Assembly (NCBI RefSeq): GCF_964275005.1
Contig: NC_092699.1
Span: 23,112,333 to 23,176,332 of the forward strand
Source: Diadema setosum
Lineage: Eukaryota > Echinodermata > Echinoidea > Diadematoida > Diadematidae
Direction of reading: 5' to 3'
Length of the DNA: 64,000 nucleotides
Shown here: positions 23,811-34,137 of the stretch, piece after piece
Numbering within the stretch: the first letter of the stretch is position 1
Layout: each line of letters begins with the position of its first letter
Program-made: the position numbers and the translations under genes
The notes under the pieces: model-generated
Seen by the model: the letters and a program-made list of their open reading frames with translations, nothing else
Databases searched by the model: none
What the model was told of the DNA's origin: nothing

Positions 23811-23847
23811 GGGAAGAAATTTTGAACTGGTTCAAAATTTCTTCCTC
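23811..23847. repeat. Near-perfect short palindrome
   Basis: GAAGAAATTTTGAAC is followed by TG and then its exact complement GTTCAAAATTTCTTC. It sits in the unique centre of the foldback element, a 15-bp stem with almost no loop. Confidence 0.85.
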
Positions 23848-24369
23848 ATCTCCCCATCAAGATTGACCTATTTTGAATCGTAGCTCAAACGGGGAGAGAG
23901 CAGTGACAGTGTAAATACTGCGGGATGAGCGTAACAATTCCAGGTTTTCTGACCGTAGTAACAGCGGCACAAGAACGGGAAATATAGTCTAAACTAGACA
24001 CCGACGACATGGTCCCGCTGCTGCGCCGCTTTCTTGATCAAAGCACGACCTTCCCCCTTTAACGACGCTCTCACTAAGTTCTCTACTCTCGTATAAAATC
24101 AAGGCCTGTTCCTACGACGCTTCATTCCTGCTTCGATAACGCTGTTGGCCGCTTTAGCTACGCTGTTCCTACGCTTTCCCAGACTCATTATGCACGTCTT
24201 CCGCTCTCGCCGCTCTAAAATTGAACGTAGCCGATACGCTGGAAAATGTTTGCCAGAACAGCAAAACTGATGATGATGAGGAGGACGCGTTGTCGTTGTC
24301 GAGAAAATGAAGACGAAGGACCGCATATTTAAGAAGAAGAGATGCAAACAATGAAGAGAATAAAGCAAA

Positions 24370-24499
24370 ACACTTTGGAGCTACTGTACGGGACCCTGTG
24401 CAGGATAAGATATCTGACTTTGGTATTTTGATATCCGATGGATACTACTTCCATTGCAAAAGGAAATTAGCCGTGACCCTTTTCGGCTGAATGAAACCA

Positions 24500-24535
<36 letters not shown>

Positions 24536-25690
24536 GGGGCACTTTGGGGCTACTGTCTGGGGCCCCGTACAGGATGAAATCATGTAACTGGCTTTAGTGC
24601 TTTGGATATCTCTGATGAGTACTACTTCCGATTGCAAAAGCAACTAGCCGTGACCCTTTTCAGCTGAATAAAATCAATGTGTGTGTGTGTGGGGGGGGGG
24701 GGGGGGGGGGGGGGAGGGGGAGGGGGTAAGGGGGCAATTTGGGGCTACTGTCTGGGGCTACTGTCTGGGGCCCCATGCAGGATAAAATAACTGGCTTTGG
24801 TATTTTGGATTTCTCTGATGGGTACTAATTCCATTGCAAAAGAAATTAGCCGTTACCCTTTTTCAGGTGAATAAAACTATTGTGTGAGTATGTGTGTTGG
24901 GGGGGGGGGCACTTTGGGGCTAATGTCTAGGGCCCCGTACACGACAAAATAACTGGCTTTGGTGTTTTGTATGTCTCTGATGGGTACTACTTCCATTACA
25001 AATGAAATTAGCCGTTACTCTTATCAGCTGAATAAAGTCAATGTGTGTGTGTGTGTGTGTGTGTTTGTACGTAGGGCTTATAGGGGGTGGGGCACTTTGG
25101 GGCTACTGTCTGGGCCCCGTGCAGGATAAAATAGCTGGCTTTGGTGTTTTGGATATCTCTGATTGGTACTCCTTCCATTGCAAAAGAAATTAGCCCTGAC
25201 TCTTTTTAATTGAATAAAATCAATGTTTGTGTGTGTTTATACGTAGGCCTATGGGGGGTGGGCCCTTTGGGGCAACTGTCTAGGGCCCCGTACAGGATAA
25301 AATAGCTGGCATTGATGTTTTGGATATCTCTGATGGGAACTACTTCCATTGCAAAAGAAATTAGCCGTGACCCTTTTCAGCTGAATAACACCATATTTCT
25401 GGGGCCCTTTGGGCTACTGTCTGGGGCCCCGTACAGGATAAAATAGCTGTCATTGCTGTTTTCATGATAAGTACACCCAAAGGAACAATATCCACCAACT
25501 TTTGTCCGTGACCCCCTTCGGCTGAATAAATCCATTTTTCGGGGTCCCTTTTTGTGGTCCCTAGGCTTACGGTACAGGATGTGACTTGCCAGCAATTCAT
25601 TTTATTGACCCTTGGCCACATCCTTACATGATGAGACCATCAAAAAGTGTGACCCTTTTCAGCTGAATAAATCTTCTGGGCCCCCGGTCT
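24370..25690 (-). repeat. Right-arm array, inverted copy of the left arm
   Basis: Reverse-orientation units (ATTAGCCGTGACCCTTTTCA and CCCCGTACAGGAT) recur near 24470, 24645, 24855, 25022, 25200 and 25370. The outer 350 bp (25340-25690) mirrors 20330-20690 at high identity, including the stretch reading CCAGCAATTCATTTTATTGA on the plus strand. GT and poly-G tracts mirror the CA and poly-C tracts of the left arm. Confidence 0.88.
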
Positions 25691-25988
25691 ACTATCATCC
25701 TTCTCTCATCTCTATAGCAGAATATCATGTACACATGTATATGAATCAAAGAACGACCTAAGTCCATATGATTCAAAGGACGACCCAAGTCCATCACACA
25801 AAATGGCCTCTTCACAATTAATGTAAATGTTAATTGTCATAATAATATATTATGTTCTAATTTGTATATACAATGTTGCCTTCCCATCACAGTTAAATAG
25901 AACATTATTGGACAAATAAAAAAGATATGAAGTTTTTTAAGTTTACTCGAAATGGTCCTCTATGGACTTGGGTCGTTCTTATATTCAG

Positions 25989-27237
25989 ATACTCAGTTAT
26001 AATTATGTGTGTGTGGGAGGGGGGAGGGGGTGGCTTAGGACCCGGAGTGAGGGGGGGGGGGGGGATCAAGGGCAGTGCTTAAGGTTGGGTGAAGGGTCAA
26101 TATGGTATTCCTTCTCCCGCTTTTACGGGAATAATCGAATTCTTTCGGGGATTTTTTTTTTTTTTTTTCAGGGGATGGTGGAAATCAGGGAAGAATGACA
26201 GAACTGTATATGACAGAATACAGCAGTAACAACAAGAGTATAAAAAAGGAGAAAATGTCCCCATTTTATTTGTTGAACATCACCTGGGCTACACCATGAT
26301 CTCTTCAGGAGGTTGAGATCAGTCAGTGGCGTACTTCATGTTACTTATCGTTGGATATGAAAATGCGCCATCTACCTGACAATACCGCACAATACTAGTA
26401 TGCCACACCACGGTTTCTTGAATCACTGAAATAGAAAAGATGTGTTACGTGAATAATAATCATTGCTATACTGTTGCAGTCTGCCAACGAAGATTATCCG
26501 TTTTATCTTGTAAAATAGAGTCATTTCAACTTTGTAGTCTGGAGCTAGCTTAGACAAGTATGATTTTAAAACGATCTGTTCTAGATTAAAGGACCTTGAT
26601 CCTAGACCAGAATTAAGTTGATCTTGAAAAAAAGACTTAACACAAGCACAACAATAAACATTTTTAATCAAAATTGGATGAAAAATATAAGGAAGTTATG
26701 AATTAATGTTAAAGACTAGCTAGTTTTTTCAAAAGAGTTCCCCGAACAGTAAGTTATTAAGAATCAACATTCAAATGAGTGAGCTGATCATGTCTTCACC
26801 TCACAATATTGTCTACTGATCGTGTACAAAAATCTGAAGAAAATTAAGTTTCTCTGCTATAAAAGTGTAAAATATAACCCTATTCCTGGCTCTATTAGCT
26901 TCAATTACAATGATTAATAAGATATAGATTTGAGATTGGGGCATAATTGCGTTAGAACAAAAAGCCGGGAAATTCCAAGGTTTTGTCTATAAGCTATATT
27001 CAAGTTGTGAGACAACGACATCATCAACTCACTCATTATTTTACATGTCCATATTGACTGTTTGAGAACTGCCTTGTGAAAATTCGCCAAACTTCACATT
27101 GTCACAACTTCGTGTATGATCTTTGATATTATTTTGATAGAGTCTTCAGTGTGCTTATGAAACCTTTAATATTCTTTCTTGTCAAAGCAGCTTTTAGTGT
27201 GTCTGGAAATCTGGTACCTTTCATGTTTTGATGCAGG
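25989..27237. other. Intergenic, no gene recognised
   Basis: It contains a G-rich tract at 26010-26065 and a poly-T run at 26151-26169; otherwise AT-rich unique DNA. No splice-bounded coding segment or RNA was recognised. Confidence 0.45.
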
Positions 27238-27589
27238 GCCGGCGGAGCGTTTTCAAAACGAAATAAATAATTTAAAAAAAAGGTCCTCAGCTTTCTCTCC
27301 TTCCACTTTCCATTTCCGGGTTTCTTCACCTGACAAGCTCCCCCCCCCCCCCCAAAAAAAGGGTCTTCAGTGGAAAAACATATACCTTACGCGCGCTCAC
27401 ATTTAAGATCTCTGTCTAATTTCTTTTTAGTGCCACTTACGTACTTCCGGGTTTTAAAAAAAGTGGAGGGGGCCAAAGTGATGACACCTTATGTATTCCT
27501 TTGTAGGTGTAGGTGTAGGTGTAGGTGCACAAAAAGTGGGGGGGGGGGACCCCCTGCGCCCCCCCCCCCCCCCCCTTGTTCCGCCGGCC
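27238..27589. mobile_element. ~350-bp MITE with GGCCGGCGGA ends
   Basis: Left end GGCCGGCGGAGCG and right end GTTCCGCCGGCC are inverted repeats. The interior holds a poly-C tract, a four-fold GTAGGT hexamer run at 27505-27528, and words shared with 1696-2240 (CCACTTTCCATTT, CACCTGACAAGC). No transposase is present. Confidence 0.65.
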
Positions 27590-27960
27590 ATGTGATGACT
27601 TGTGGCTTTTAGGTCTGGGAAGATGATTTGCAACAAAATATATGGAGTGGCTTCAAAGTATTATAATGCGATGGATAAATAGATCACACTATTCAATTCA
27701 AAGTTTGACACTGGTGTTTCGGTAAGACGTCTAGCGTAAGATGCTTGCAAGACGCCACGTCCGTACATCAAGACGCTGTTTAATTTTGCAAATCTTGTAT
27801 GCAAATGAATCTATCTACTTGTAAGTTTATTGACGTGAAGGCATATAGATAGCAATAATTATCATCCTAGTGTATGGAAATTCAAACTGTAAAGCTCGAA
27901 AAACGAAGACGCATAATAACACGTTGTCTGGCTTCCACACCATCTGCTCATACTATCTAA

Positions 27961-28055
27961 TTAATTAATTAATTTATTTATTTATTTATTCATTTATTTA
28001 TTCATTCATTCATTCATGTATTGATTTTATTATTTATCTATTTACTTATTCTTTA
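27961..28055. repeat. (ATTT)n/(ATTC)n tetranucleotide repeat
   Basis: Imperfect run of TTAA, ATTT and ATTC units. Confidence 0.95.
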
Positions 28056-28912
28056 TTTTAGTTGACAAAGGGTCTGGAAATCAGACTAGATGGCACGCAC
28101 AGCAGGAAACAGAACACAACACTGCAATCCATGCATGTAGGCCTACATTGTACAGTCAAACTTTATATAGGCATCATCCCACTAACAGCCTCTACCAATA
28201 TGCAGTTGACTTACCACGAACAATTTTCATAGACATCACTGACCCCCAGTAATACCGGGATCATAAAGAGAGAAGGAGAGACAGGAAAAGGAAACAGGAA
28301 GACGTCTTGTGGTTACGTCCATGAAAACATTTTTTTTTTTTGTTCTTTCCAAAATCAAGAACTTGCGTTGTTGATCTCGAGGAATAACGCTATGGCATTT
28401 TTAAATGAAAACCATTGCATACAGTGTTAACGTGCCATGATTTATGAGACAGATATTTAGATTTATATTTAGATTACTGATCGATTAGCACACTAATGAT
28501 GTAGTTAATTATTCTGATCATTCGTCTGACATAATCACGGTTTAATGATACCGATTGCAAAGGAAGAGATGGCAACATAATTATACTTGGACGTTATCTC
28601 GAAAATGACTCGTATCGCGGTTTTGCATGATGCACAATATGAAAACACAGTCATAACGAAGCAAGTAAAGAGCTCCGTGTACGCCCATAACCATCGAGCG
28701 CTTGACCAATAATAACTGCAGTGCTATTAGTTTCATTCAGGAAAACAATCCAGAATGGCAAGAATATTTCGAGCGTTCTGGAAAGCAGAATAAAAATGCC
28801 ACAGGTCATGGATCCTAACTCCATCCCCTCCCTCCCCCCCCCCCCCTCAAAAAAAAAAAATCATACATTTTAGATGCAGGAAGAATGATTTACTATCATT
28901 ATGTACATATAA

Positions 28913-28915
<3 letters not shown>

Positions 28916-28962
<47 letters not shown>
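28916..28962. repeat. (TA)n microsatellite
   Basis: Near-perfect TA dinucleotide run. Confidence 0.97.
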
Positions 28963-28963
<1 letters not shown>

Positions 28964-29503
28964 TCGCTATGATAGAAAGGTTGACTGTATTATGTCTGCA
29001 TTCTGCGTGTCTATACCAGCGCTTTCATGTGCCAAGATATGCAACTCAATAACAGGATTGAAAAACTGCAAACATGCTCTTTTCATGAGCAAAGGTAAGA
29101 AAAATACACCAAAACATGACCCACTGCAAACAATAAACATTCTATAGTCTGTGTCACGTCTCGCTCATTTCCTTGGTTATGCTGTACTTGTCTGCTGCAC
29201 CTCATGCAAATGTCTGGATGTCGATTTTACCGTTTCCAGACTGTCACATGAAACGACTTTACCTTCTGGATAACAATGGCCTCTGTACATTCAAACACGA
29301 TTCACATTTTACATTTTTGTTTTGTTGTATAATCTCATATAAATCGATTAAGACGCTGAAGCAGTCTATTTATTTGCTGGTTTCGATGATGATGTGAAAA
29401 TACTTTTTCTGCTATAGGAAGAAAATAAAATTCTTGAATCTTATACTTTTGTTTGCAATCTTGTTTGATAGTTATGACTGCACAGGAGAGATGGTAGGTG
29501 CAA

Positions 29504-29509
29504 AGATGA

Positions 29510-29541
<32 letters not shown>

Positions 29542-29554
29542 ATGATGGTGATGA

Positions 29555-29586
<32 letters not shown>

Positions 29587-29616
29587 ATGATGGTGATGAT
29601 GATGATGATGAGGAGG
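29504..29616. repeat. (GAT)n trinucleotide repeat with a duplicated block
   Basis: A GATGAT run interrupted by GAC, GGTAAT and GGTGAT. The ordered block of interruptions occurs twice, ~50 bp apart, which indicates a block duplication within the microsatellite. The poly-Met and poly-Ile frames are artefacts. Confidence 0.95.
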
Positions 29617-30074
29617 AGGATCGCTATGAAAATGGAGTAAGCCATTGTCATAACTATGGTACTGTAAAGGTTCAGTATACCTCTCAGAGAGTTCACAATA
29701 TTATTTTCGGCAGAACGTGATGTTACTTTCTGAAATCCTGAAACCTTGGTGATAGTATTAGGCTGCCCACAATCACTGGACATGAGATTCGGTGATCTTT
29801 TAAGGATGGACATTGGTTCTCGGTGTTACCTTCATAGATGTAAACACTGGGATACTATTGCAAACGAATCGCTCCTTGACAAAAGGAGAAAGAGAAAAAT
29901 AAAGAAACGAAGGAGAGCTAGGGAGGGGAAGAGGATAAGGTAATCGTGTTACAAACATAGATGCAAACATAACCGATGCATAGATGTGTATAGACATATT
30001 CACAAACCAGCGACAGATAGAGAAAAATATAGGTAGATAGCTAAATAGATAGGTTGATTGAACGAGAAATGATC

Positions 30075-30165
30075 AGAGAGAGAGATAGAGATAGAGAGAG
30101 GGGGGGGGGGGCGAGGGAGGGAGGAAAGGGAGGAGTGGGGAGGGAGAGATGGAGGGGAGGCATGG
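30075..30165. repeat. GA-rich purine tract
   Basis: Near-continuous purine run of GA, GATA and GGGA words. Confidence 0.9.
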
Positions 30166-30668
30166 AGACTAAATTGGCGGTGATATTGAACCCCCCCCCC
30201 CCTCTCATTTTCAATGTAGGGCAGCTGAAAGCACCACCATGCAGCCATCCAATCAAAGGGCTCAATGTTAGGGATCGTCAGAGCAATGCTTTTCATTGGC
30301 CCCGTGTTGACGTTAGCTCATGAAGGAGTCGTCTAAGAAATTCAGCCCGGAGATTTCGTTTTTCAGCCCATGACCTTTCAGTAGATAGAATTAAAGTGAA
30401 AGCCACTCCCAACTGAAATTGACTCTTATGAATAGACTGAAAACAAATAAACAGAACAGTAAGCAGGCGGATCAAGACTTATATTACATCTGATTGAAGT
30501 CTCGTTATGTTTTAGAGTAACGGTTTGATATTTCGGTCAGACTTTCAGTGATGGCTATACAAGCTATACAGGGGATAATGGTATGACCTCGCAAATCTCC
30601 AGTTAGTTTGCACACATATCGTTGTAAGATGTATGCGTGTGTGCGTATGTGTTTGTTTGTTCATGTGT

Positions 30669-30679
30669 CGTGTGTGTGT

Positions 30680-30714
<35 letters not shown>
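30669..30714. repeat. (GT)n microsatellite
   Basis: GT dinucleotide run with one interruption. Confidence 0.97.
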
Positions 30715-30717
<3 letters not shown>

Positions 30718-30896
30718 TATATTTAACAAAATTAAGATCACGTATATCCACTACATCAACTTATTCGATAGTAACGTACAGCGATGGTGATTAAAAGGGT
30801 TATAGTGGTTTTTTTTTTCTTTTTAAGAGATGAACTGTTATACTGTTTTTTTTTTTCTTAAATGCTGGGCCAAAATATCCAAACAAACTATGAATT

Positions 30897-31014
30897 CGCC
30901 AATGGACCAGTGGGCCAATGGGCCAATGGGCGCGTTCGTATAGGTAATAACATCACAACTTTCAATGTCAGTGATTACGTAATCACGTAACATCATCACT
31001 GATGGCAATATTGC
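30897..31014. promoter_or_regulatory. Candidate regulatory cluster: three CCAAT words and two palindromes
   Basis: CCAAT occurs at 30899, 30915 and 30923 within GCCAATGG-type repeats. GTGATTACGTAATCAC (30971-30986) is a perfect 16-bp palindrome with a TTACGTAA core, the class bound by PAR-type bZIP factors. GCAATATTGC (31005-31014) is a perfect C/EBP-like palindrome. The cluster lies 2.2-2.4 kb upstream of the beta-tubulin ATG. A regulatory role is inferred from motif density only. Confidence 0.35.
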
Positions 31015-31430
31015 ATCATGATCGCCTGATGATAGAGTCGCCATTATTATGATGCGAATCTACACCATAATAATATCACATTGTGTAAGTGATCCTGAGA
31101 GCTTCTGAATATCAGCTATTGACGTAGGCTTATTGACAATGGTGTACGATCATTTTATACAACGGAATATAACAGGATGCACAAACCTTAATCCTTGGCA
31201 AGCATTATATATGGACGCCAACATCGGATGCAGGTTGGCTTTACTGACGATTTAATCTTATGGGATGATTATTTCCATTCCTTGTTTCTTTTATTTCCCT
31301 TTGTTAATCAGTTACAATAAAAACAACTCGACGACAAAAAAAGAGAACAAAACATGAATTTGAATAAATATGGAGTACCCCCGGCCTGCAAATTACAAGG
31401 ATTAGAACCATACGGCACTGTCTGTCAGGC

Positions 31431-31501
31431 GGAAGCTCGGTGGTCTCATGAAATAGACGTCTGTCCGGAAACCAGGAGGTCGTAGGTTCAAATCTTGCTT
31501 G
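31431..31501 (+). repeat. tRNA-derived relic (SINE head)
   Basis: GAAGCTCGGTGGTCTCATGA resembles a damaged A box; GTCTGTCCGGAAACCAGGAG resembles an anticodon arm; GTAGGTTCAAATC is a good B box. No matched acceptor stem is seen, so it is probably a SINE head or pseudo-tRNA. Confidence 0.55.
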
Positions 31502-31767
31502 AGATTGATGTTGTCGTATACGATTTTAAATGTTTGCAATGAAGATGCTGTTTGAACAAAAATGGGTAACGAATTAAGTGATTTTCATCTTCTGTGAGTT
31601 GTTCACGTTTAGCATTGTCAGGGTCATTTTCAGTCAGGCCTGTCTCAATCACTTTTTTTTCCCCAATTCATCTCATTTTACGGTGGTGAATGCATGTTGT
31701 CGAATCGTACAGAAAAGTAAAACATGATTATACCGAAGAGGAATGCCATATTCTTTGTCCCATTTAA

Positions 31768-32750
31768 CCCTATAAAGCCCAAGCTATTTGACCCCTTCCA
31801 GGCCCAAGGGGGGCACACGCATGCCCCCCCCCTGTATAACTTCTTTATTATGTGATGTATGACCGTCATATTTGGCACATGGGTAGAGCAACTCATACTC
31901 TACATGACCCAACATTTGAAATTTCTCAAGGTCATCCAATGAGGGCGCTATTTACCAAAATATACAGAAATACATAGAAAATACGCTAAAATCATGTTTT
32001 TTCTTTTTATTTCTTTATCCCCAGTATATATGTTTTCATTTCATATCAATCATTTTCATATTTACCAAAAAAGGAAAAGCAAGTCAACCTTCACTATTTG
32101 TTATGGTTGAAATTTCTCAAGGTCAACACGTGGGGGTGCTACTCGTTACAATATAAAGAAATATATGAAACCTATGATGTATTGCTTGGAATGGGTACAT
32201 ATATTGGTATGACATTTCATATTTCCAAAATATTGAAATTTTAAGTTTGCAGATTGATAGTATGATAAAAAAAGATGATATTACAGGCAAAGCTTGTGTG
32301 AAGATAACCCAAAAATAAAACGGTAGTCTTTGGAAAATGCTGTATTTTTTCGATTATTTCTATTATATCTATTGTTTGATGCCTATATCGTATAAAAAAT
32401 AAAGGAAATAATAAGAAGACCATTTCAGGGTAATTCACAACCATAATTACTTCACATTTTGGCCCTTCAGCAAATTACAGTCAAGAAAACCCCCATTTCA
32501 TCCATTATTATATTGTTAAGTGAAATTGGAACAGAAAATCATTCAAAATCTGACGAACATGGTTGTCAGTTTACGGTTGCCATGGCAACCAGCAATATCG
32601 GACATAGCTAAATTATATATCAAAATATTCACAATAAGATTTTTGGAAAAGTCACCAAATTTGGTTGAAATCGAGAAAAGGGTGTAGGAGTGGCAAACGA
32701 AAATATGGTAGGGGGCACAATGTGCCCCCCCCCCCTTGGGCTTTATAGGG
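31768..32750. mobile_element. 983-bp non-autonomous piggyBac-type element
   Basis: The ends CCCTATAAAGCCCAAG and CTTGGGCTTTATAGGG are perfect inverted repeats, flanked by TTAA at 31764-31767 and 32751-32754. A TTAA duplication with C-rich ends is the hallmark of piggyBac elements. Subterminal GGGGGGCAC / GTGCCCCCC blocks form a second inverted pair. There is no transposase frame. Confidence 0.9.
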
Positions 32751-32839
32751 TTAAAGATGACGCTTACTTTTATTTCTGCACTGTGTAAATCTATTATTGA
32801 TGAATATAGCATAAAATGCATCCATTATAATAAATCAGA

Positions 32840-32941
32840 GAGATGAGGGAGAAGGAGTGAGAGAGGGAGGGAGAGAGGGGACAGATGGAGAGAAGGAGAG
32901 AGAGAGAGAGAGAGAGAGGAGGAGGAGGAGGAGGAGGAGGA
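32840..32941. repeat. (GA)n/(GGA)n purine tract upstream of beta-tubulin
   Basis: GAGA and GAGGAG run ending ~305 bp before the tubulin ATG. GAGA tracts can be promoter elements, but no function is shown. Confidence 0.9.
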
Positions 32942-33247
32942 AATCAAACAATCTAAATCGTAAACGCTTCTGAGACGGTCCCTCGAAATGCGGGTTGCCT
33001 TTTTTTACGCTTCGCAGCCGGTTGAATTTGTATTAATAATGAGGTAGAAAGCGACACACAGAGTGAACGACCGCCCCTTAGATGAGCGAACGGCTACTTG
33101 CCTTCCGCGCTCGAACGCAGGTAACCCGATTCACGGCCACCATCTGCACACTATCAGAGGGAAGCCGCCAGGGAAGCCACATCTCATCAAGCTATCCTCT
33201 CCTCGCTTTTTTGACATCTCGCAGATCTAGGAAAAATTTTCATCAAA
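32942..33247 (+). promoter_or_regulatory. Beta-tubulin promoter and 5' UTR region
   Basis: GC-richer sequence between the purine tract and the ATG. TATTAATAATGAG near 33030 is the only TATA-like stretch and is weak. The ATG context is CATCAAAATG, with A at -3, favourable for initiation. The transcription start cannot be placed. Confidence 0.45.
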
Positions 33248-33304
33248 ATGCGCGAAATTGTACACATTCAGGCAGGCCAGTGTGGAAACCAGATCGGCGC
33301 AAAG
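33248..33304 (+). CDS. TUBB: Beta-tubulin, first coding exon
   Basis: ATG at 33248 opens MREIVHIQAGQCGNQIGAK, 19 codons, followed by donor GGTATAG. This is the invariant N-terminus of beta-tubulin: MREI is the known autoregulation tetrapeptide and GQCGNQIG is the first GTP-binding loop. Many animal beta-tubulin genes have an intron right after codon 19, as here. The protein pairs with alpha-tubulin to build microtubules. The rest of the protein (it would start FWEVISDEHG) is absent from the remaining 30.7 kb. Either the intron is extremely long, the array was misassembled, or this is an isolated exon. Codon use and the 5' context look intact. Confidence 0.93.
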
Positions 33305-33876
33305 GTATAGTACACAATGTTCTGTGGTTTTGAACACCATTGGTTAGGAGTATAGAAGATGTATAAGAACAAGAAGATGCGTCCTGTTGCGTTAGTGGTT
33401 GACGATAAAAAAAAAACAAAAAACAACACACTCCTTTTTGATGGAGCTGTAGCATGTAACAGGCTTATACAAAGCTTTGCGTTTATATTCATTTCTTTTA
33501 ACAACATATCCTTAACTAGCTGATCATTCCAGGTTTTAGAATAAGACATGGACATGATGGAGAAACACATTTTAAATCAGCTGCAATTTGTGCAATGCGA
33601 TTAGTGTATAAAAAAGATACAAGAAGATAAGAAACTTGCTTCTTAATGTGCTTGTTCGTGCTGTGGATTTGTGTTTTTTTCTTCTCATAGCAGGCTAGGT
33701 CTTGCATCCATGACCCCTTACTGAACCCCACTGTATACATGCATAATGTGGAGTCATCGGCGAGCTGACCAGTTGTCAAATTTCCTCTGGGCTTTTCTAC
33801 AGTGCCACTAGAGTTGTCATTTACATTTTCAAAAAGAAACTTGAAACCCATTTATTTCAAGAACAGAACCGATAAT
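33305..33876 (+). other. Beta-tubulin intron 1, unique part
   Basis: Unique AT-rich intron start before the satellites. No coding exon was recognised. Confidence 0.6.
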
Positions 33877-34111
33877 TAGGTGATACGCTATCAGCGTATC
33901 ACCTATTGTGATTGTCAAAATCTCTCTTTATTTTTAGGTGCTATTGTAATTGTCAAAATTTCTCTTTTTAGGTGATACGCTATCAGCGTATCACCTATTG
34001 TAATTGTCAAAATTTCTCTTTTTTTTTATTAGGTGATACGCTTTTAGCGTATCACCTATTGTGATTGTCAAAATCTGTCTTTTTAGGTGATACGCTTTTA
34101 GCGTATCACCT
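33877..34111. repeat. Tandem short hairpins (TAGGTGATACGC…GCGTATCACCTA)
   Basis: Four perfect or near-perfect hairpins, TAGGTGATACGCT + 3-4 nt + AGCGTATCACCTA, lie at 33877, 33969, 34030 and 34084, joined by TTGTGATTGTCAAAATCT-type spacers. A partial copy is at ~33936. The half-site GCGTATCACCTA recurs once near the end of each downstream unit (36101, 38124, 47169, 56198), so these hairpins are probably element ends placed back to back. Confidence 0.9.
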
Positions 34112-34137
34112 ATTGTGATTGTCAAAATCTGTCTTTT

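Larger units (their letters stand above)
20120..25988. mobile_element. 5.9-kb foldback element with inverted tandem-repeat arms
   Basis: The ends are complementary: CTGAATATAAGAACGACCCA begins at 20120 and its complement ends at 25988. The left arm (~20340-22300) has about ten plus-strand copies of a ~155-205-bp unit (…CAGCTGAAAAGGGTCACGGC…CCTGTACGGGGCCC…). The right arm (~24370-25690) has about eight copies in reverse. Degenerate plus copies also lie at 23340-23680. The middle is mostly unique. No transposase frame is visible. The layout recalls the sea-urchin TU foldback transposons, though the unit is longer than I recall for those. Confidence 0.75.
27590..31430. other. Intergenic, mostly simple repeats
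   Basis: Contains the microsatellites listed separately and a possible regulatory cluster at 30897-31014. The remaining sequence is unique and AT-rich. I found no coding exon. Confidence 0.45.

Noticed and set aside
24099-24368. Possible 89-residue minus-strand gene in the foldback centre
   Set aside because: No recognisable motif, no splice borders and a Ser/His-rich run from a GAT-type repeat. I cannot support it as a transposase or host exon.
29434-29640. Met-rich small protein and its Ile-rich antisense partner
   Set aside because: Both are translations of a GAT trinucleotide microsatellite.
33877-34111. CRISPR-like array
   Set aside because: Repeats are palindromic, but spacing is irregular, spacers are near-identical to each other, there are no cas genes and the context is eukaryotic.
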